Assembly (NCBI RefSeq): GCF_003627755.1
Contig: NZ_CP032695.1
Coordinates: 682,001 to 746,000, forward strand
Reading direction: 5' to 3'
Source: Rhizobium jaguaris
Lineage (GTDB): Bacteria; Pseudomonadota; Alphaproteobacteria; Rhizobiales; Rhizobiaceae
DNA: 64,000 nucleotides
Shown here: piece by piece, positions 1 to 9,962 of the stretch
Numbering within the stretch: position 1 is the first letter of the stretch
Layout: each line of letters begins with the position of its first letter
Made by a program: the position numbers and the translations under genes
The notes under the pieces: model-generated
The model's input: only the letters and a program-made list of their open reading frames with translations
What the model was told of the DNA's origin: nothing
Database searches by the model: none

Positions 1-3000
1 CAAACGGCCAATCGCCACCTTTCGCTTGCAGGCCACGACATCCACCTTGACGGCCGCTCCTATGCCGAAAAGGGATTGGACGGTATTGCTCAAAAACATC
101 TTGGCCCGGCCAAGGCGGCCTTGGTGAAGAAGGGTGGGAAGATGTACTTTGCTCCGGCGGAGTTGGCCCGCCGACAGGAGATAGCGGACCGTCTTCTTCG
201 CGATCCACAGCTCGTGCTGGAACAGCTCGGCAATGAGCGCTCCACCTTCGATGAGCGCGATATAGCGCGAGCGCTGCATCGTTATGTGGACGATCCTTCC
301 GACTTCGCGAATATCCATGCGAAGCTGATGATTTCGGATGAGCTTGTACTGCTGAAACCGCAGCAGAGTGATCCCGAGACCGCAATGGCGGCGGAACCGG
401 CGATCTTCACGACGCGGCATATGCTGCGCGTCGAATATGAGATGGTCCGGTCGGCGGAGATTTTGTCGAGGCGCGGTGGATTCGCAGTTGCGGAGAAGCG
501 TGTCGCCGCGGCCATCAGAAACCTCGAGGAGCACGATTCGGAAATCGTGCTTCGTCTGGACAGCGAACAGATCGATGCGATCCGTGACATCACGCGCGAC
601 AACGGCATTGCGGCCGTCATTGGTCTTGCCGGCACTGGCAAGTCAACGCTTCTGAAAGCGGCTCGCATCGCCTGGGAAAATGACAGTCGACGCGTCATTG
701 GCGCGGCCCTTGCAGGTAAGGCGGCGGAAGGACTTGAGGACAGTTCGGGGATCCTCTCACGGACGCTGGCTTCCTGGGAGGCCGCCTGGGCCGCCGGTCG
801 CTCTAAACTCGAGCGTGGCGATATTTTTGTCATCGATGAGGCCGGCTTGGTGTCGTCGCGTCAGATGGCGCGTGTTTTGAAGGTTGTGGAGGAAGCGGGC
901 GCGAAAATAGTTCTGGTCGGTGATGCGATGCAGTTGCAGCCGATCCAGGCGGGTGCTGCATTTCGTGCTATTGTCGAACGCATCGGCTTCGCCGAACTCG
1001 CCGGTGTGCGCCGCCAGCGCGAGGACTGGGCACGCGATGCATCCCGCCTGTTGGCGCGCGGCCAGGTAGAACCGGCGCTTGATCTCCAGGCAGCGCATGG
1101 TCGCATTACCGAAACGAACAGCAGAGACGAAGCCGTCGGTAGGATCGTTATCGATTGGACAAAAGCCAGGATGCAGTGTCTGGAGGAGGCGGACGATCCT
1201 GCAGATCGCGCTGCGCGCCTCCGCGGTGATGAATTGCTCGTTATCGCCCACACCAATGCGGACGTAAAGCGCCTTAACGAGGCATTGCGGGCGGTCATGG
1301 TCGAACAAGGGATACTGCGCGAACAGCGTACCATCATGACTGAGCGCGGCAAACGCGAATTCGCCGTCGGAGAGCGCATCATCTTCCTCGAGAATGCGCG
1401 CCTCGTTGAGCACAGGGCACAAAATCTCGGTCCTCAGCATGTGAAAAACGGTATGCTCGGAACGGTGATGTCGATTACCGGCAGGCCCGGTCACACGCTG
1501 CTTTCGGTCCGTCTCGACAGTGGCCGTGAGGTTGTCTTTGGCGAGGATAGCTATCGCAATATCGACCATGGTTATGCGGTGACGATCCATAAGTCGCAGG
1601 GTGCAACCGTCGATCGGACCTTCGTGCTGGCAACTGGCATGATGGACCGGCATCTGACCTATGTGGCAATGACGCGTCATCGCGACCGGGTCGATCTTTA
1701 TGCGGCAAAAGAGGATTTCGTACCACGCCCTGAGTGGGAAAGGCCGGCGCGTGTCGATCATGCCGCTGGCGTTAGCGGGGAGCTCGTGGCGGTCGGTCAG
1801 GCAAAGTTCCGCGAGGGCGCCGATGTCGACCCAAGCCCCTATGCCGAGGTGAAGACCGACGACGGAAAAACACATCGCCTCTGGGGCGTCAGTATGCCGG
1901 CGGCATTGGAGAAGGGCGGTATCTGCGTCGGCGATACCGTGACCTTGCGCAAGGACGGCGTCGAGCGAGTGACCGTGAAGGTGCCAGTCGTCGATGGAGA
2001 GAACGGCACAAGACGTTACGAGGAACGGCTGGTCAAGCGCAATGTCTGGACGGCGCAGTGGGTTGAAAGCGGTGAGGCGCGCCGCATGCGTATTGAGCGC
2101 GAAAGCCATCGGCCGGAACTATTCAAGCCGCTGATCGAGCGCCTGTCGCGCTCGGGTGCCAAGACGGTGACGCTCGATTACCAGAACGAGGTTGGCTATC
2201 AGCGCCACGTCGATGATTTTGCGCGCCGCCGCGGCATCGACCGGCTTGCCGAAGCTGCGGGCGAGATCGAAGAGGCTTTGTCCAAGCGGTGGACATGGCT
2301 TGCCGAGAAGGGGGAGAAATTGGCTGAGCTTTGGGAGCGCGCGAGCATTGCATTGGGGTTGGCGATCGTCAGGGAGCGGCGCATGGCTTACGATGACGAC
2401 AGAGTGGCGTCACCGCCCATTGCGCGCAATAAAGTTATGGAGGATCCGCGTAATCTGCTGGGGCCGATGACGTCATTCCCGCGAAGTGTTGCTGAGGATG
2501 CGCGCCGCGCGCAGGAGGCGTCGACAGCGTGGAAGGGGCGAGAAGTTATTCTGCGAACCCTGATCGAGACAATCTATCGCGATCCCGATCGGGCGCTCCT
2601 GGCACTAAATGAGAAAGTATTAGGGACTGAGCCGAGACGCCTTGCCGAAAGCCTCGCCCGATCTCCGGATCAACTCGGACCTCTGCGCGGCTCTGAGCAT
2701 TTGATCGACGGGCGCGTGGCACGTGATGAGCGCAATGCGGCCATGACAGTTGTGGCGGATATGACAGCTTTGGCGAGAGCTCATGCCGAAGCCTTCCGCA
2801 AAGATGCTGCAAAATTTGAGTTGCTCGAGCAGAACCGTCGCTCATCGATGTCCGTGTCCGTTCCGGCGCTCTCCGAAAAAGCACTTGCTCGCCTGTCCGA
2901 AATCGAGGTGGTGCGTATGAAGGGCGGAGAGGATGCCTATAAATCCGCCTTCGCCGTTGCCGCTGAAGATCGCGCGATCGTGCGGGAGATCAAGGCGGTC

Positions 3001-3999
3001 GGCGAAGCGCTGACTGCACGCTTCGGCTGGAGCGCCTTCACGTCGAAGGCCGATGTCATTGCCGAGCGTAGCATGATCGAGCGTATGCCGGAGAACCTCA
3101 CACCAGAAAAGCGTGACGAGCTGGCGAGGCTATTTGAAGCCGTAAAGCGCTTTGCAGAGGAGCAGCATCAGATCGAGCGGTACGATCGGTCGCGAGCCCT
3201 TGCCACCGCGAGTGTTCCGGAAAATAAGGTTGCGCCGCCCATGCTTCCCGCCGTCACCGAATTCAGAACGCCGGTTGAAGAGGAAGCTCGCAGCCGGGCT
3301 TTGGCACGATCTTATCATCGGCAGCAACGTGCCGCACTCGCCGAGACTGCGACACGGATCTGGCGTGATCCTGCAGATGCGGCTCAGACAATCGAGAGCT
3401 TGGTTCTCAAAGGCATATCTGCCGAGCGCATTACCACCGCCGTCCATAACGATCCAACTGCTTATGGCGCACTCCGCGGTTCCGGCAAGATGATGGACCG
3501 GCTGCTTGCACCCGGTCGCGAGCGAAAGGAGGCGCTGCAAGCTGTCGCCGACATGGACATCAGCATCAAAGCGCTCGCATCGTCTTATGTCGCCGCATTT
3601 GAGATGGAGAGCCAAACAATCACGGAAGAGCGCCGGCGCATGGCAATCGCCATTCCGGGACTGTCGCAGTCCGCACAGGACGAGCTTGTTCGTTTGATAA
3701 AAGCGGCAAGACTGCGCAATCAGGCTTTAGATGCCGCAGTCGCCACGTTGGATCCGCAAGTTCGCGGGGAGTTTGCTGCGGTCAGTAAGGCGCTCGACGC
3801 CCGTTTCGGGCGAAGCGCCATCGCTCGTGGTGGTAACGATGCCGCGAACCTGGTGCCCGCCACACAACGACAGGCATTCGAGGTTATGCGTGAATCTCTG
3901 AAGGTCTTGCAGCACGCAGTTCGGATCGACAGCAATCAGAAGATCATTGCAGAGCGTAACACTCGTACGATCAGTGGAACGCGGGCGATCGGGAGTTAG
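1..3999 (+). CDS. traA: Ti-type conjugative relaxase/helicase TraA, 3' part (runs off the left edge)
   Basis: The frame is open from base 1, so the gene begins outside the window and only about 1332 codons are seen. TraA of rhizobial and Agrobacterium plasmids nicks oriT with an N-terminal MobA/MobL relaxase domain and unwinds the strand with a TraI-like helicase. The relaxase domain is missing here. The first residues (ANRHLSLAGHDIHLDGRSYA) match the end of that domain. The helicase follows, with Walker A GLAGTGKST near base 630, Walker B IFVIDEAG near base 825, and later motifs such as GYAVTIHKSQGAT and YVAMTRHRDRVDLY. The long charged C-terminal part (codons about 720-1332) contains two related helical stretches. 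No traC, traD, traG or oriT is seen downstream, so the rest of the transfer region must lie to the left or be lost. Confidence 0.9.
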   Translation, partial: QTANRHLSLAGHDIHLDGRSYAEKGLDGIAQKHLGPAKAALVKKGGKMYFAPAELARRQEIADRLLRDPQLVLEQLGNERSTFDERDIARALHRYVDDPSDFANIHAKLMISDELVLLKPQQSDPETAMAAEPAIFTTRHMLRVEYEMVRSAEILSRRGGFAVAEKRVAAAIRNLEEHDSEIVLRLDSEQIDAIRDITRDNGIAAVIGLAGTGKSTLLKAARIAWENDSRRVIGAALAGKAAEGLEDSSGILSRTLASWEAAWAAGRSKLERGDIFVIDEAGLVSSRQMARVLKVVEEAGAKIVLVGDAMQLQPIQAGAAFRAIVERIGFAELAGVRRQREDWARDASRLLARGQVEPALDLQAAHGRITETNSRDEAVGRIVIDWTKARMQCLEEADDPADRAARLRGDELLVIAHTNADVKRLNEALRAVMVEQGILREQRTIMTERGKREFAVGERIIFLENARLVEHRAQNLGPQHVKNGMLGTVMSITGRPGHTLLSVRLDSGREVVFGEDSYRNIDHGYAVTIHKSQGATVDRTFVLATGMMDRHLTYVAMTRHRDRVDLYAAKEDFVPRPEWERPARVDHAAGVSGELVAVGQAKFREGADVDPSPYAEVKTDDGKTHRLWGVSMPAALEKGGICVGDTVTLRKDGVERVTVKVPVVDGENGTRRYEERLVKRNVWTAQWVESGEARRMRIERESHRPELFKPLIERLSRSGAKTVTLDYQNEVGYQRHVDDFARRRGIDRLAEAAGEIEEALSKRWTWLAEKGEKLAELWERASIALGLAIVRERRMAYDDDRVASPPIARNKVMEDPRNLLGPMTSFPRSVAEDARRAQEASTAWKGREVILRTLIETIYRDPDRALLALNEKVLGTEPRRLAESLARSPDQLGPLRGSEHLIDGRVARDERNAAMTVVADMTALARAHAEAFRKDAAKFELLEQNRRSSMSVSVPALSEKALARLSEIEVVRMKGGEDAYKSAFAVAAEDRAIVREIKAVGEALTARFGWSAFTSKADVIAERSMIERMPENLTPEKRDELARLFEAVKRFAEEQHQIERYDRSRALATASVPENKVAPPMLPAVTEFRTPVEEEARSRALARSYHRQQRAALAETATRIWRDPADAAQTIESLVLKGISAERITTAVHNDPTAYGALRGSGKMMDRLLAPGRERKEALQAVADMDISIKALASSYVAAFEMESQTITEERRRMAIAIPGLSQSAQDELVRLIKAARLRNQALDAAVATLDPQVRGEFAAVSKALDARFGRSAIARGGNDAANLVPATQRQAFEVMRESLKVLQHAVRIDSNQKIIAERNTRTISGTRAIGS

Positions 4000-4371
4000 G
4001 GGTGCAAAGGATGGATCTCGCATTTCGCCAAATGGTCATGAACCAATCTATCGCCCAGACCTGATTGGGATTTGCCGCTTCCTCCGGCCAAAGGAGCGCC
4101 TAGCAGGAGAAGCTGACTTCAATTTTTTGCCGACATCGGTTGTGGTATCGCCCGTTCGCTGCGCCACTAGAGTGTTTGAATCATTGCCGATTGAACGTAG
4201 CCGCTGACGCGGCGCGCCGGAGAGGATGGAACTGGGAACTCATATGTAATTGTAACTGCTATATGATTTCTTAGATCAATCGCCAAAGGCTGCGGCTTCT
4301 TCCAGGTCTGTTCGAATGTCGTAGCCCGGATGAACAGGTAAGACCGGGAGCGGACCGTTGGCCATCCGGCG
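4000..4371. other. Non-coding stretch after traA
   Basis: No credible gene, hairpin or conserved site was found between the traA stop and the IS5 remnant. Only short ORFs without recognisable sequence are present. Confidence 0.4.
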
Positions 4372-4655
4372 TGGTTCGATGGCCTCAAGTCCGGCCACGT
4401 CATCGCAGATACGGCCTATGACGCCGTGCATTTCCACGACACCATTCTGGATGCCGGCGCTATTCCGGTCATCCCGCCGCGGTCAGAGCGATGCCACCCG
4501 CAACGCTGCGACTGCGCCTCTACAAAAAACGCAACCTCATCGAGCGCTTCTTTGCAAAGCTCAAGCAGTTCTGCCGGCTTGCCACCCGCTACGATAAGCT
4601 GCTCGCCGACTTCAGAGGCTTCGTCATCATTGCTGCCATAACGACGTGGCCGTGA
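4372..4655 (+). pseudogene. IS5-family transposase remnant (3' end, frameshifted)
   Basis: The first part reads WFDGLKSGHVIADTAYDA and AGAIPVIPPR, the DDE-core region of IS5/IS427-type transposases. After a frameshift near base 4488 the other frame gives LYKKRNLIERFFAKLKQF and ATRYDKL, the usual C-terminal end with the catalytic glutamate, followed by a stop. Both pieces are in order and adjacent, so this is one decayed gene. The 5' half of the element is absent. Confidence 0.75.
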
Positions 4656-4859
4656 CAGTTACGTCACTACAGCCTGTGCTTTGCCTAATGGAAGGCGATC
4701 ATGCGCGTGTCTGACTTCACGGCGAGAAGGATCGCCTGGCGTGCCGCCCTTTTTCCGCCCAACTGATCGGGCTTGGTTGCACAAGCCTTTAAAGGAGAAG
4801 AGCACTTAGCCGAACCGCTCGGTGCGTTCGAGCACCAACGGCAACAAATGCCATTCGCT

Positions 4860-6389
4860 ATGCGAAAGTTTCGTGTTTCACCGGGGTCCTATCATATGGC
4901 GCAGCGATTGGCCCGCACGGTCATTCCGCTCATCGGAGCCTTGGCGGCAACTCTCCATGCCGCACATGCTGCGCCTCCGGCGGCGCGCCTAGCTCCGCAG
5001 GTGAAGCACACCAGCGATTACCGCACTCCTGTTATGCGGCAGGTCCACATTGTACCGACCATCAGCGGACCAGGCTTGTTGACTCTCTTCGGAGCCGATG
5101 GATTGCAGGCGCAAACACTACGGGAGATGGGAAACGCGTCGATCTTCGCCACGGATGACATCGCGCGAGCAATTGAGGGCTTCTACGGACAGCCAAAGGC
5201 TAAAACAATTTGGGTTGATGCAGGCGGGCCAACGTCGAAGGCAATCCAGGCACTGAGCTTTCTCAAACAAGCGGATGACTGGGGCCTCAATGCTGGCGAC
5301 TACACAGTTAAGCAGACCTACGACCGATATCCCAAGGGTTCGACTGAGAGAACTCAGGCGCTTGCACAGTTCGAGGCCAGTCTGAGCACCAAGTTCCTCA
5401 TGTTCCTGCAAGACAATTATCGTGGACGTATCGATCCGAACGCGCTCTCGAACTATTACGATTTCAAGCGCAAAAGTCTGGATCTAGCGGCCACCCTGAG
5501 TGAGCTTGGCTTAGCTCCAAACCTGTCGCTCGTAATCAAGCATGTGGTGCCAGACAACGCCAAATTTGCGCAGCTCGCGATCGAACTCCAATTTCTTCGC
5601 AGCTCGTCCGCTTCGAGCAATACATTGGCCGATATCAACAAGGTTGTCGTCGCGATGGAAGAACTGCGGTGGCTTCCGCGGGAGTTTCCGGATCGATACG
5701 TCTTCATCAATCAGCCTGCGTACATGGCCTATTATCAGGAAAACGGGCAACTGGCTCTTTCGATGAAGGCGGTGATTGGGCAGCAGGATCATCAAACAAA
5801 CTTTTTCGATGCAACCATCAAAACGGTCGAGTTCAACCCTGATTGGGGCGTTCCGCAATCGATCATCAAGAACGAAATGCTACCCAAACTGCGGCGCGAT
5901 CCCAACTACCTTGACCGGGAAGGCTATAAGGTTTCCGTTAAAGGCAAAATGATGCCGTCGGCAAAAGTCGACTGGTCGCAACCCCTGGACAACATCTCGG
6001 TGGTGCAGCCACCGGGGCCGGAGAACGCGCTTGGTCGTTTGAAGATTCTGTTTCCTAATCCGCATGCCATCTACATGCACGACACCCCGGCTAGGGGAAA
6101 ATTTGCGTCACAGGATCGTATGTTTAGCCACGGATGCATCCGCCTTCAAAACCCTCAGGCGATGGCGGCAGCCGTGTTGAAAACCTCGATTGATTTCGTT
6201 GATGGTCAGATCGCAGACGGAGCAACAAAGGACATGCCCGTCCCCGAGGAGGTGCCGGTATATGTCGCTTACTTCACCGCCTGGCCGACAACTGACGGAA
6301 CCGTGCACTACTACGAAGATATTTACGGTCGTGATGCCGAAACGCTAAACGCAATTGCGGCGATCACCGCGAGCCGTTCGAACACCTAA
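4860..6389 (+). CDS. Exported L,D-transpeptidase (YcbB/LdtD type)
   Basis: This protein of about 509 residues belongs to the large L,D-transpeptidase group that makes 3-3 cross-links in peptidoglycan in the periplasm. The N-terminus is a signal peptide (MAQRLARTVIPLIGALAATL then AHAA). A middle scaffold region precedes the YkuD catalytic domain. That domain carries the family pattern: FNPDWGVPQSI, then NPHAIYMHDTP, then the active-site motif SHGCIRLQNP with the catalytic cysteine. I chose ATG 4860; ATG 4896 is an equally good start and gives a cleaner signal peptide. The upstream TTG at 4773 lacks support. The gene stands alone between IS remnants. Confidence 0.85.
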   Translation: MRKFRVSPGSYHMAQRLARTVIPLIGALAATLHAAHAAPPAARLAPQVKHTSDYRTPVMRQVHIVPTISGPGLLTLFGADGLQAQTLREMGNASIFATDDIARAIEGFYGQPKAKTIWVDAGGPTSKAIQALSFLKQADDWGLNAGDYTVKQTYDRYPKGSTERTQALAQFEASLSTKFLMFLQDNYRGRIDPNALSNYYDFKRKSLDLAATLSELGLAPNLSLVIKHVVPDNAKFAQLAIELQFLRSSSASSNTLADINKVVVAMEELRWLPREFPDRYVFINQPAYMAYYQENGQLALSMKAVIGQQDHQTNFFDATIKTVEFNPDWGVPQSIIKNEMLPKLRRDPNYLDREGYKVSVKGKMMPSAKVDWSQPLDNISVVQPPGPENALGRLKILFPNPHAIYMHDTPARGKFASQDRMFSHGCIRLQNPQAMAAAVLKTSIDFVDGQIADGATKDMPVPEEVPVYVAYFTAWPTTDGTVHYYEDIYGRDAETLNAIAAITASRSNT

Positions 6390-6575
6390 CGGAAGCGAGC
6401 GCGATGTGGATTGGCGTGGCTCTTGTGAATATTGATTTTGCCGCGTGAACGGTTCTGCGTCCATGGTGCCCCTCTCTTTTACCAGCTCCGACCCAACGGC
6501 TTGCCGACCGGCGGCCGAAAAACATTTTATAATGTGTGAGTTCATGGCGAACCGCGACTAGCGGAACTGCAGAAG

Positions 6576-6895
6576 CTAACCCGCATGTCTCACCTGAGCG
6601 AGCAGTTTCTTGCGGAAGACTTCGGCTGGCGTTCGCTAGCCAAGACATTTGCGCGGTGTGGCGTTGAGCCGGTTGCAGATATCGATCAGATCGGCCTCTG
6701 TGATCGACAATGGATCGACCTCTCTCGTAAGCCATTTCCCTACCCGGCCGTTCTCATTCTCGACCGTGCCCTTCCACCAAGGTGATTGTGGATTACAGAA
6801 CAACGTTTGCGCGCGTATATTTGCCTGAAGATAGGCCAGTCTGTGAACTCGGTGCCGCGGGCGAAGGTGATCGTAAGACGAGATTGTCTTGCACC
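6576..6895 (-). pseudogene. IS30-family transposase remnant (3' end)
   Basis: On the minus strand one finds LTITFARGTEFTDWPIF in one frame, then NPQSPWWKGTVENENGR, REVDPLSITEADLIDICNRL and NATPRKCLG in the next. This is the C-terminal half of an IS30 transposase, with the aspartate and glutamate regions of the DDE core. A TAG replaces the tryptophan codon normally found in the CLGWRTP motif (the following RTPAEVF is still in frame), and at least one frameshift precedes it. The 5' half is gone. Confidence 0.75.
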
Positions 6896-7035
6896 CGCAT
6901 TCAAGCGCGCCTTTCCAAGCGAGCCCGCGCGGGAGAATTTGCAGATCTCAGTGAGGCAGAAGTCCGGCAGATTGAAACCATCTATGCCGAGACGTTCCGG
7001 CGTGCGGCGAACCGGGCTCCCGAGGGGGATCCGAG

Positions 7036-7383
7036 CTATCGGCGGCGGGAAAGATCGACCATTCGCCTGTTTTTGCCAGAGGATGCCCCTCCAGTCGGAG
7101 ACAAGCGGATCCATTCCGGTACGGTGTGGGAGATCTTGAACAGACTGGTCTCGAGTATTGTTCGTATGCCGAAAAAGGTGAGGATGTTTCCTGCGACGAT
7201 CCAGAAAATTAAGCCATTGTCGACAGCCCTGATAATCACGCGGCCGTCATCAAATTCAAGGGATCTTTCCAGACCTTTAGCCGTCACCGAATGGCACAGA
7301 GCGGCTATCGGTCGGCAAATTTGTTCAAGCAATGTATTGGCATCGGACGACAGAATGTGAGTTTCTGCAATATAGTCGCACAT
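7036..7383 (-). CDS. Small conserved-looking hypothetical protein
   Basis: The 115-residue product is not recognised with certainty. Residues about 12-80 look like a genuine compact fold (SDANTLLEQICRPIAALCHS, then DDGRVIIRAVDNGLIFWIVA, then DILTFFGIRTILE-like text). From memory it resembles short rhizobial plasmid proteins ending in an FYGIRTIL motif. The last 30 residues look like read-through into unrelated remnant DNA, so the true C-terminus may be changed. It lies between the IS30 remnant and the oxoamine synthase gene. Confidence 0.4.
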   Translation of the reverse strand: MCDYIAETHILSSDANTLLEQICRPIAALCHSVTAKGLERSLEFDDGRVIIRAVDNGLIFWIVAGNILTFFGIRTILETSLFKISHTVPEWIRLSPTGGASSGKNRRMVDLSRRR

Positions 7384-7538
7384 CTTGATACCGCCAGTTC
7401 TCGATTTGATGGCTGTGGCTCGCTCCCTTCGCGGACCACCGCGCGATTTGGAACGACATCGTAGAAAAGTGGTCGTAAACTGATTGCAGACACATCCATC
7501 CGGGACCGCCCCTTCTATTCGATGTATTAATTGTCAAT

Positions 7539-8789
7539 CTATCCCGCTTCATCGAGCACCTCGCTGATTCCATGGGCTAGTCCCTCGATCTCCTCGATGC
7601 TGTGGCTAGCCGTGAGGCAGATGCGCAAGCCAGCCTTGCCTTTTGCGACGGTCGGAAAAAAGATCGCCGAAGTGAAGAAACCTTTATTAAGAATGCGGCG
7701 TGCGGCATGGATAGCTGACCTCTCACCTCCGAATTCTATGGTGCGAATTGGCAGCGTTGAGCCTGCCTGTTCGCTGGCGACCTTTCCGTCGAACGCGATG
7801 ATCCGCTGTCCAAGTGCGTCTTGGCGCAGTTTGAGTTCCTCCGTGCGATGCAGAGCCTGTGACGCCATGGCGGCGCCAATTGCTGCGAGATTCAGCGATG
7901 CGGAAAAGGCATATGCGATCGAAAAGCGACGGAACAATTCTTCCTGCCGCAATGTGCCGAGCATCAGCAAACCTCCCGAAGCACCAAAACCCTTGCCGAG
8001 CGATGCGGCGATGATCGTGCGCTCGCCGAGTGACCGGCCAACCTGTGATCGTACGAAGCCTTCGCCGGACGTGCCGAATAGGGAAATTCCGTGGGCGTCA
8101 TCAATATAAAGAAACAGGCCGTACCGATCTTGTAGAGCCAGGAGATCTCCAATCGGCGCGCTGCCGCCCATTGAATAGACGCCATCGCAGACATACACGA
8201 CGCGGTCGTTGCGTCGGCAAATGTCCTCAAGCGCATTGAGATCGTTGTGGGCGATTGTTTCGACCCGTGTTTCGTTAGCGACGACGGGTTTGTGAAAGGC
8301 AAGCGTTGCATGCGCCAGCCGATCGAAGACGATCGTTGGTCTTTTATTTTCGGTAAGATGCCCGGAGGCGAGGAGCGGCAAGGCTCCCATATTGGCAGCT
8401 AAAACCGTCGTATAGGTTATGACCCGGGCGACAAATAGATCGGACAGCGCGTCTTCGAGTTCGCCAAGCATGCTGAAATTTAGTCTCGTTCTCGCGCAGG
8501 ACCAGTGCAGAGCATTGTGTCGCCGCACCGCCTCTATGGCGCCTTCGAGGATTTGCGGATGATTGTCGAGGCCGAGATAGGAGCAGCGAACAAAGTCTGT
8601 GACCTGACGGTCCTCGGAAGCTGCAGACCAGAAAACGGATCGATTCTTGTCCGGCTTCACGTAGAGTGCCATGAGGCCTTCTCGCTCAGCGGCCGCAAGA
8701 TTTCGGTCGGCGAAGTTTATGACGCTCAGGGTGTTGCGGTAAGGCCGCGGCATGGCTGCGGCCGTGGGCGAATGACGATCATCGCTCAT
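7539..8789 (-). CDS. PLP-dependent alpha-oxoamine synthase, CqsA/LqsA-like
   Basis: About 416 residues. Enzymes of this fold-type I family condense an amino acid with an acyl-CoA; members include KBL, BioF, HemA and the autoinducer synthases CqsA and LqsA. Visible landmarks are FVRCSYLGLDNHP at about 66-78, DGVYSMGGSAPIGDL at about 202-215, the PLP-binding YIDDAHG with D230 and H233, and AASLGKGFGASGG with the Schiff-base lysine K266. GKGFG replaces the SKAFG of BioF/HemA. The length and the long N-terminus fit the autoinducer-synthase branch better than biotin or heme enzymes, but the product is unknown. I chose ATG 8789 because 8867 adds sequence unlike the family. It is transcribed in the same direction as the regulator upstream. 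Confidence 0.75.
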   Translation of the reverse strand: MSDDRHSPTAAAMPRPYRNTLSVINFADRNLAAAEREGLMALYVKPDKNRSVFWSAASEDRQVTDFVRCSYLGLDNHPQILEGAIEAVRRHNALHWSCARTRLNFSMLGELEDALSDLFVARVITYTTVLAANMGALPLLASGHLTENKRPTIVFDRLAHATLAFHKPVVANETRVETIAHNDLNALEDICRRNDRVVYVCDGVYSMGGSAPIGDLLALQDRYGLFLYIDDAHGISLFGTSGEGFVRSQVGRSLGERTIIAASLGKGFGASGGLLMLGTLRQEELFRRFSIAYAFSASLNLAAIGAAMASQALHRTEELKLRQDALGQRIIAFDGKVASEQAGSTLPIRTIEFGGERSAIHAARRILNKGFFTSAIFFPTVAKGKAGLRICLTASHSIEEIEGLAHGISEVLDEAG

Positions 8790-9048
8790 TGGAATATCCG
8801 AATTGTTCGTGGTGGCGGCAACGACACGAGCAGCGAATGGACCCTGCCGGTGCGTATCGCATCTCAACTGCGACGCGATGTCATTTTATTGCCGTGAAAA
8901 GGGCCGGCGAACAACGATCGCTTCGGTAATATTGTTGGAAGATACCGTGAAGCCAAGGACACGGAGTTGAATGTTCGATGAACGTGCTAGAAGCAGCATC
9001 ATATTGATGACCGGTTCGATTTCGTAGCGAGAGCGACGTTTCTGGCAG

Positions 9049-9762
9049 TCAGTCCGCCTTCTGATAATCCTCAAGTGCGTAACCAGCGGCACGCACCGTC
9101 CGGATAACGTCGCGACCTGCGATATTCTTGAGCGCCCGGCGTAGACGCCCGACATGCACATCGACGGTTCGAGGCTCTACGAAGAAACCTTCGGGCCAAG
9201 CCGCTTGAATCAGATCGTCGCGGCTGAATACATGGGTTGGCTTTTGCAGGAAATGTTGAAGAAGACGAAACTCGATAGGGCTTAGTCGCACCTCCGTGCC
9301 GTTGATTTCAACGCGTCGGGCATCGAGTTCCATCGTGATCTCCGCGTAGACGAGCTGGTTGCGTGAAGCTTTCTCAACGGATGATCGCGAGATGTTATTT
9401 GGCAGCAAACTTGCCAAATAAGATAAAAATCGCTCCGGATTGAACGGACGCATGAAAATCTCATTCACGCCTGTTTTGAGGGCCTCAAGATAGAGTTCCT
9501 GATTGCCTGCTCCCACGATGACAGCGATCGGTAAAGCTTTGTCGACCGAAGCTGCCCTGACTTCCGCCACAAAATCGCTGATTGGGAAGGCATCGATGTG
9601 GCAATCTACGATCACGGCAACCAAGCCATCTGAGCTTATGCCGGCCAGCGCTTCTTCAGTTCCTTCGGCCAAGGAGGACTCGAAACCTTCTGCGTTTAGG
9701 ATGTGTGCGAGCAGAAGATAAAATCCGTAATCCGGTGAGCGGATGAGGACGAGTGGTTTCAT
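9049..9762 (-). CDS. PhoB/OmpR-type response regulator with atypical receiver (TtsI-like?)
   Basis: The 237-residue product has a receiver domain (1-120) and a winged-helix DNA-binding domain (about 140-232; LSPIEFRLLQHFLQKP, RTVDVHVGRLRRAL, IRTVRAAGYAL). The receiver is unusual. The acidic pair of strand beta1 is replaced by LIRSPDYG, and the conserved Lys-Pro near the end is Arg-Pro (FMRPF). An aspartate is still present at position 53 (VIVDCH). From memory the N-terminal MKPLVLIRSPDYGFYLLL resembles TtsI, the activator of rhizobial type III secretion. No secretion genes or clear tts boxes lie in this window, so the name is only a suggestion. It lies upstream of the oxoamine synthase on the same strand, with a gap of about 260 bases. 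Confidence 0.75.
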   Translation of the reverse strand: MKPLVLIRSPDYGFYLLLAHILNAEGFESSLAEGTEEALAGISSDGLVAVIVDCHIDAFPISDFVAEVRAASVDKALPIAVIVGAGNQELYLEALKTGVNEIFMRPFNPERFLSYLASLLPNNISRSSVEKASRNQLVYAEITMELDARRVEINGTEVRLSPIEFRLLQHFLQKPTHVFSRDDLIQAAWPEGFFVEPRTVDVHVGRLRRALKNIAGRDVIRTVRAAGYALEDYQKAD

Positions 9763-9834
9763 CGATAGCGTCCTTTCAAACGATAGACGCCGGCGCGCGA
9801 CAATAAGAGCAAATCAAAGATCGCGTCGCCGGCA

Positions 9835-9852
9835 TTTTTGATGCAACAAAAA
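9835..9852. promoter_or_regulatory. Operator-like imperfect palindrome, copy 1
   Basis: TTTTTG-ATGCAA-CAAAAA: two six-base arms in inverted orientation around a TGCA core. It lies 73 bases upstream of the regulator start. A second copy occurs at 9963-9980, with 15 of 18 positions identical. Confidence 0.45.
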
Positions 9853-9962
9853 TAACTTCCATCGGTAGCGATCTTGTCCGAGTTCGCGACTATATGGTGT
9901 TATTTTTTTGTCACAATTTCATATTGCGCGTAAAGAGGGAAAATCGTACAAATTTAGTCATA

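Noticed and set aside
757..2109. 450-codon open frame on the minus strand inside traA
   Set aside because: Antisense shadow of the traA helicase region; its text has no domain and the opposite frame has clear helicase motifs.
4000..4371. oriT after traA
   Set aside because: In Ti-type systems oriT lies at the 5' side of traA, and no suitable inverted repeat or nick-like motif is seen here.
6782..7360. 192-codon plus-strand frame
   Set aside because: Overlaps the IS30 remnant and the minus-strand small gene; no recognisable domain.
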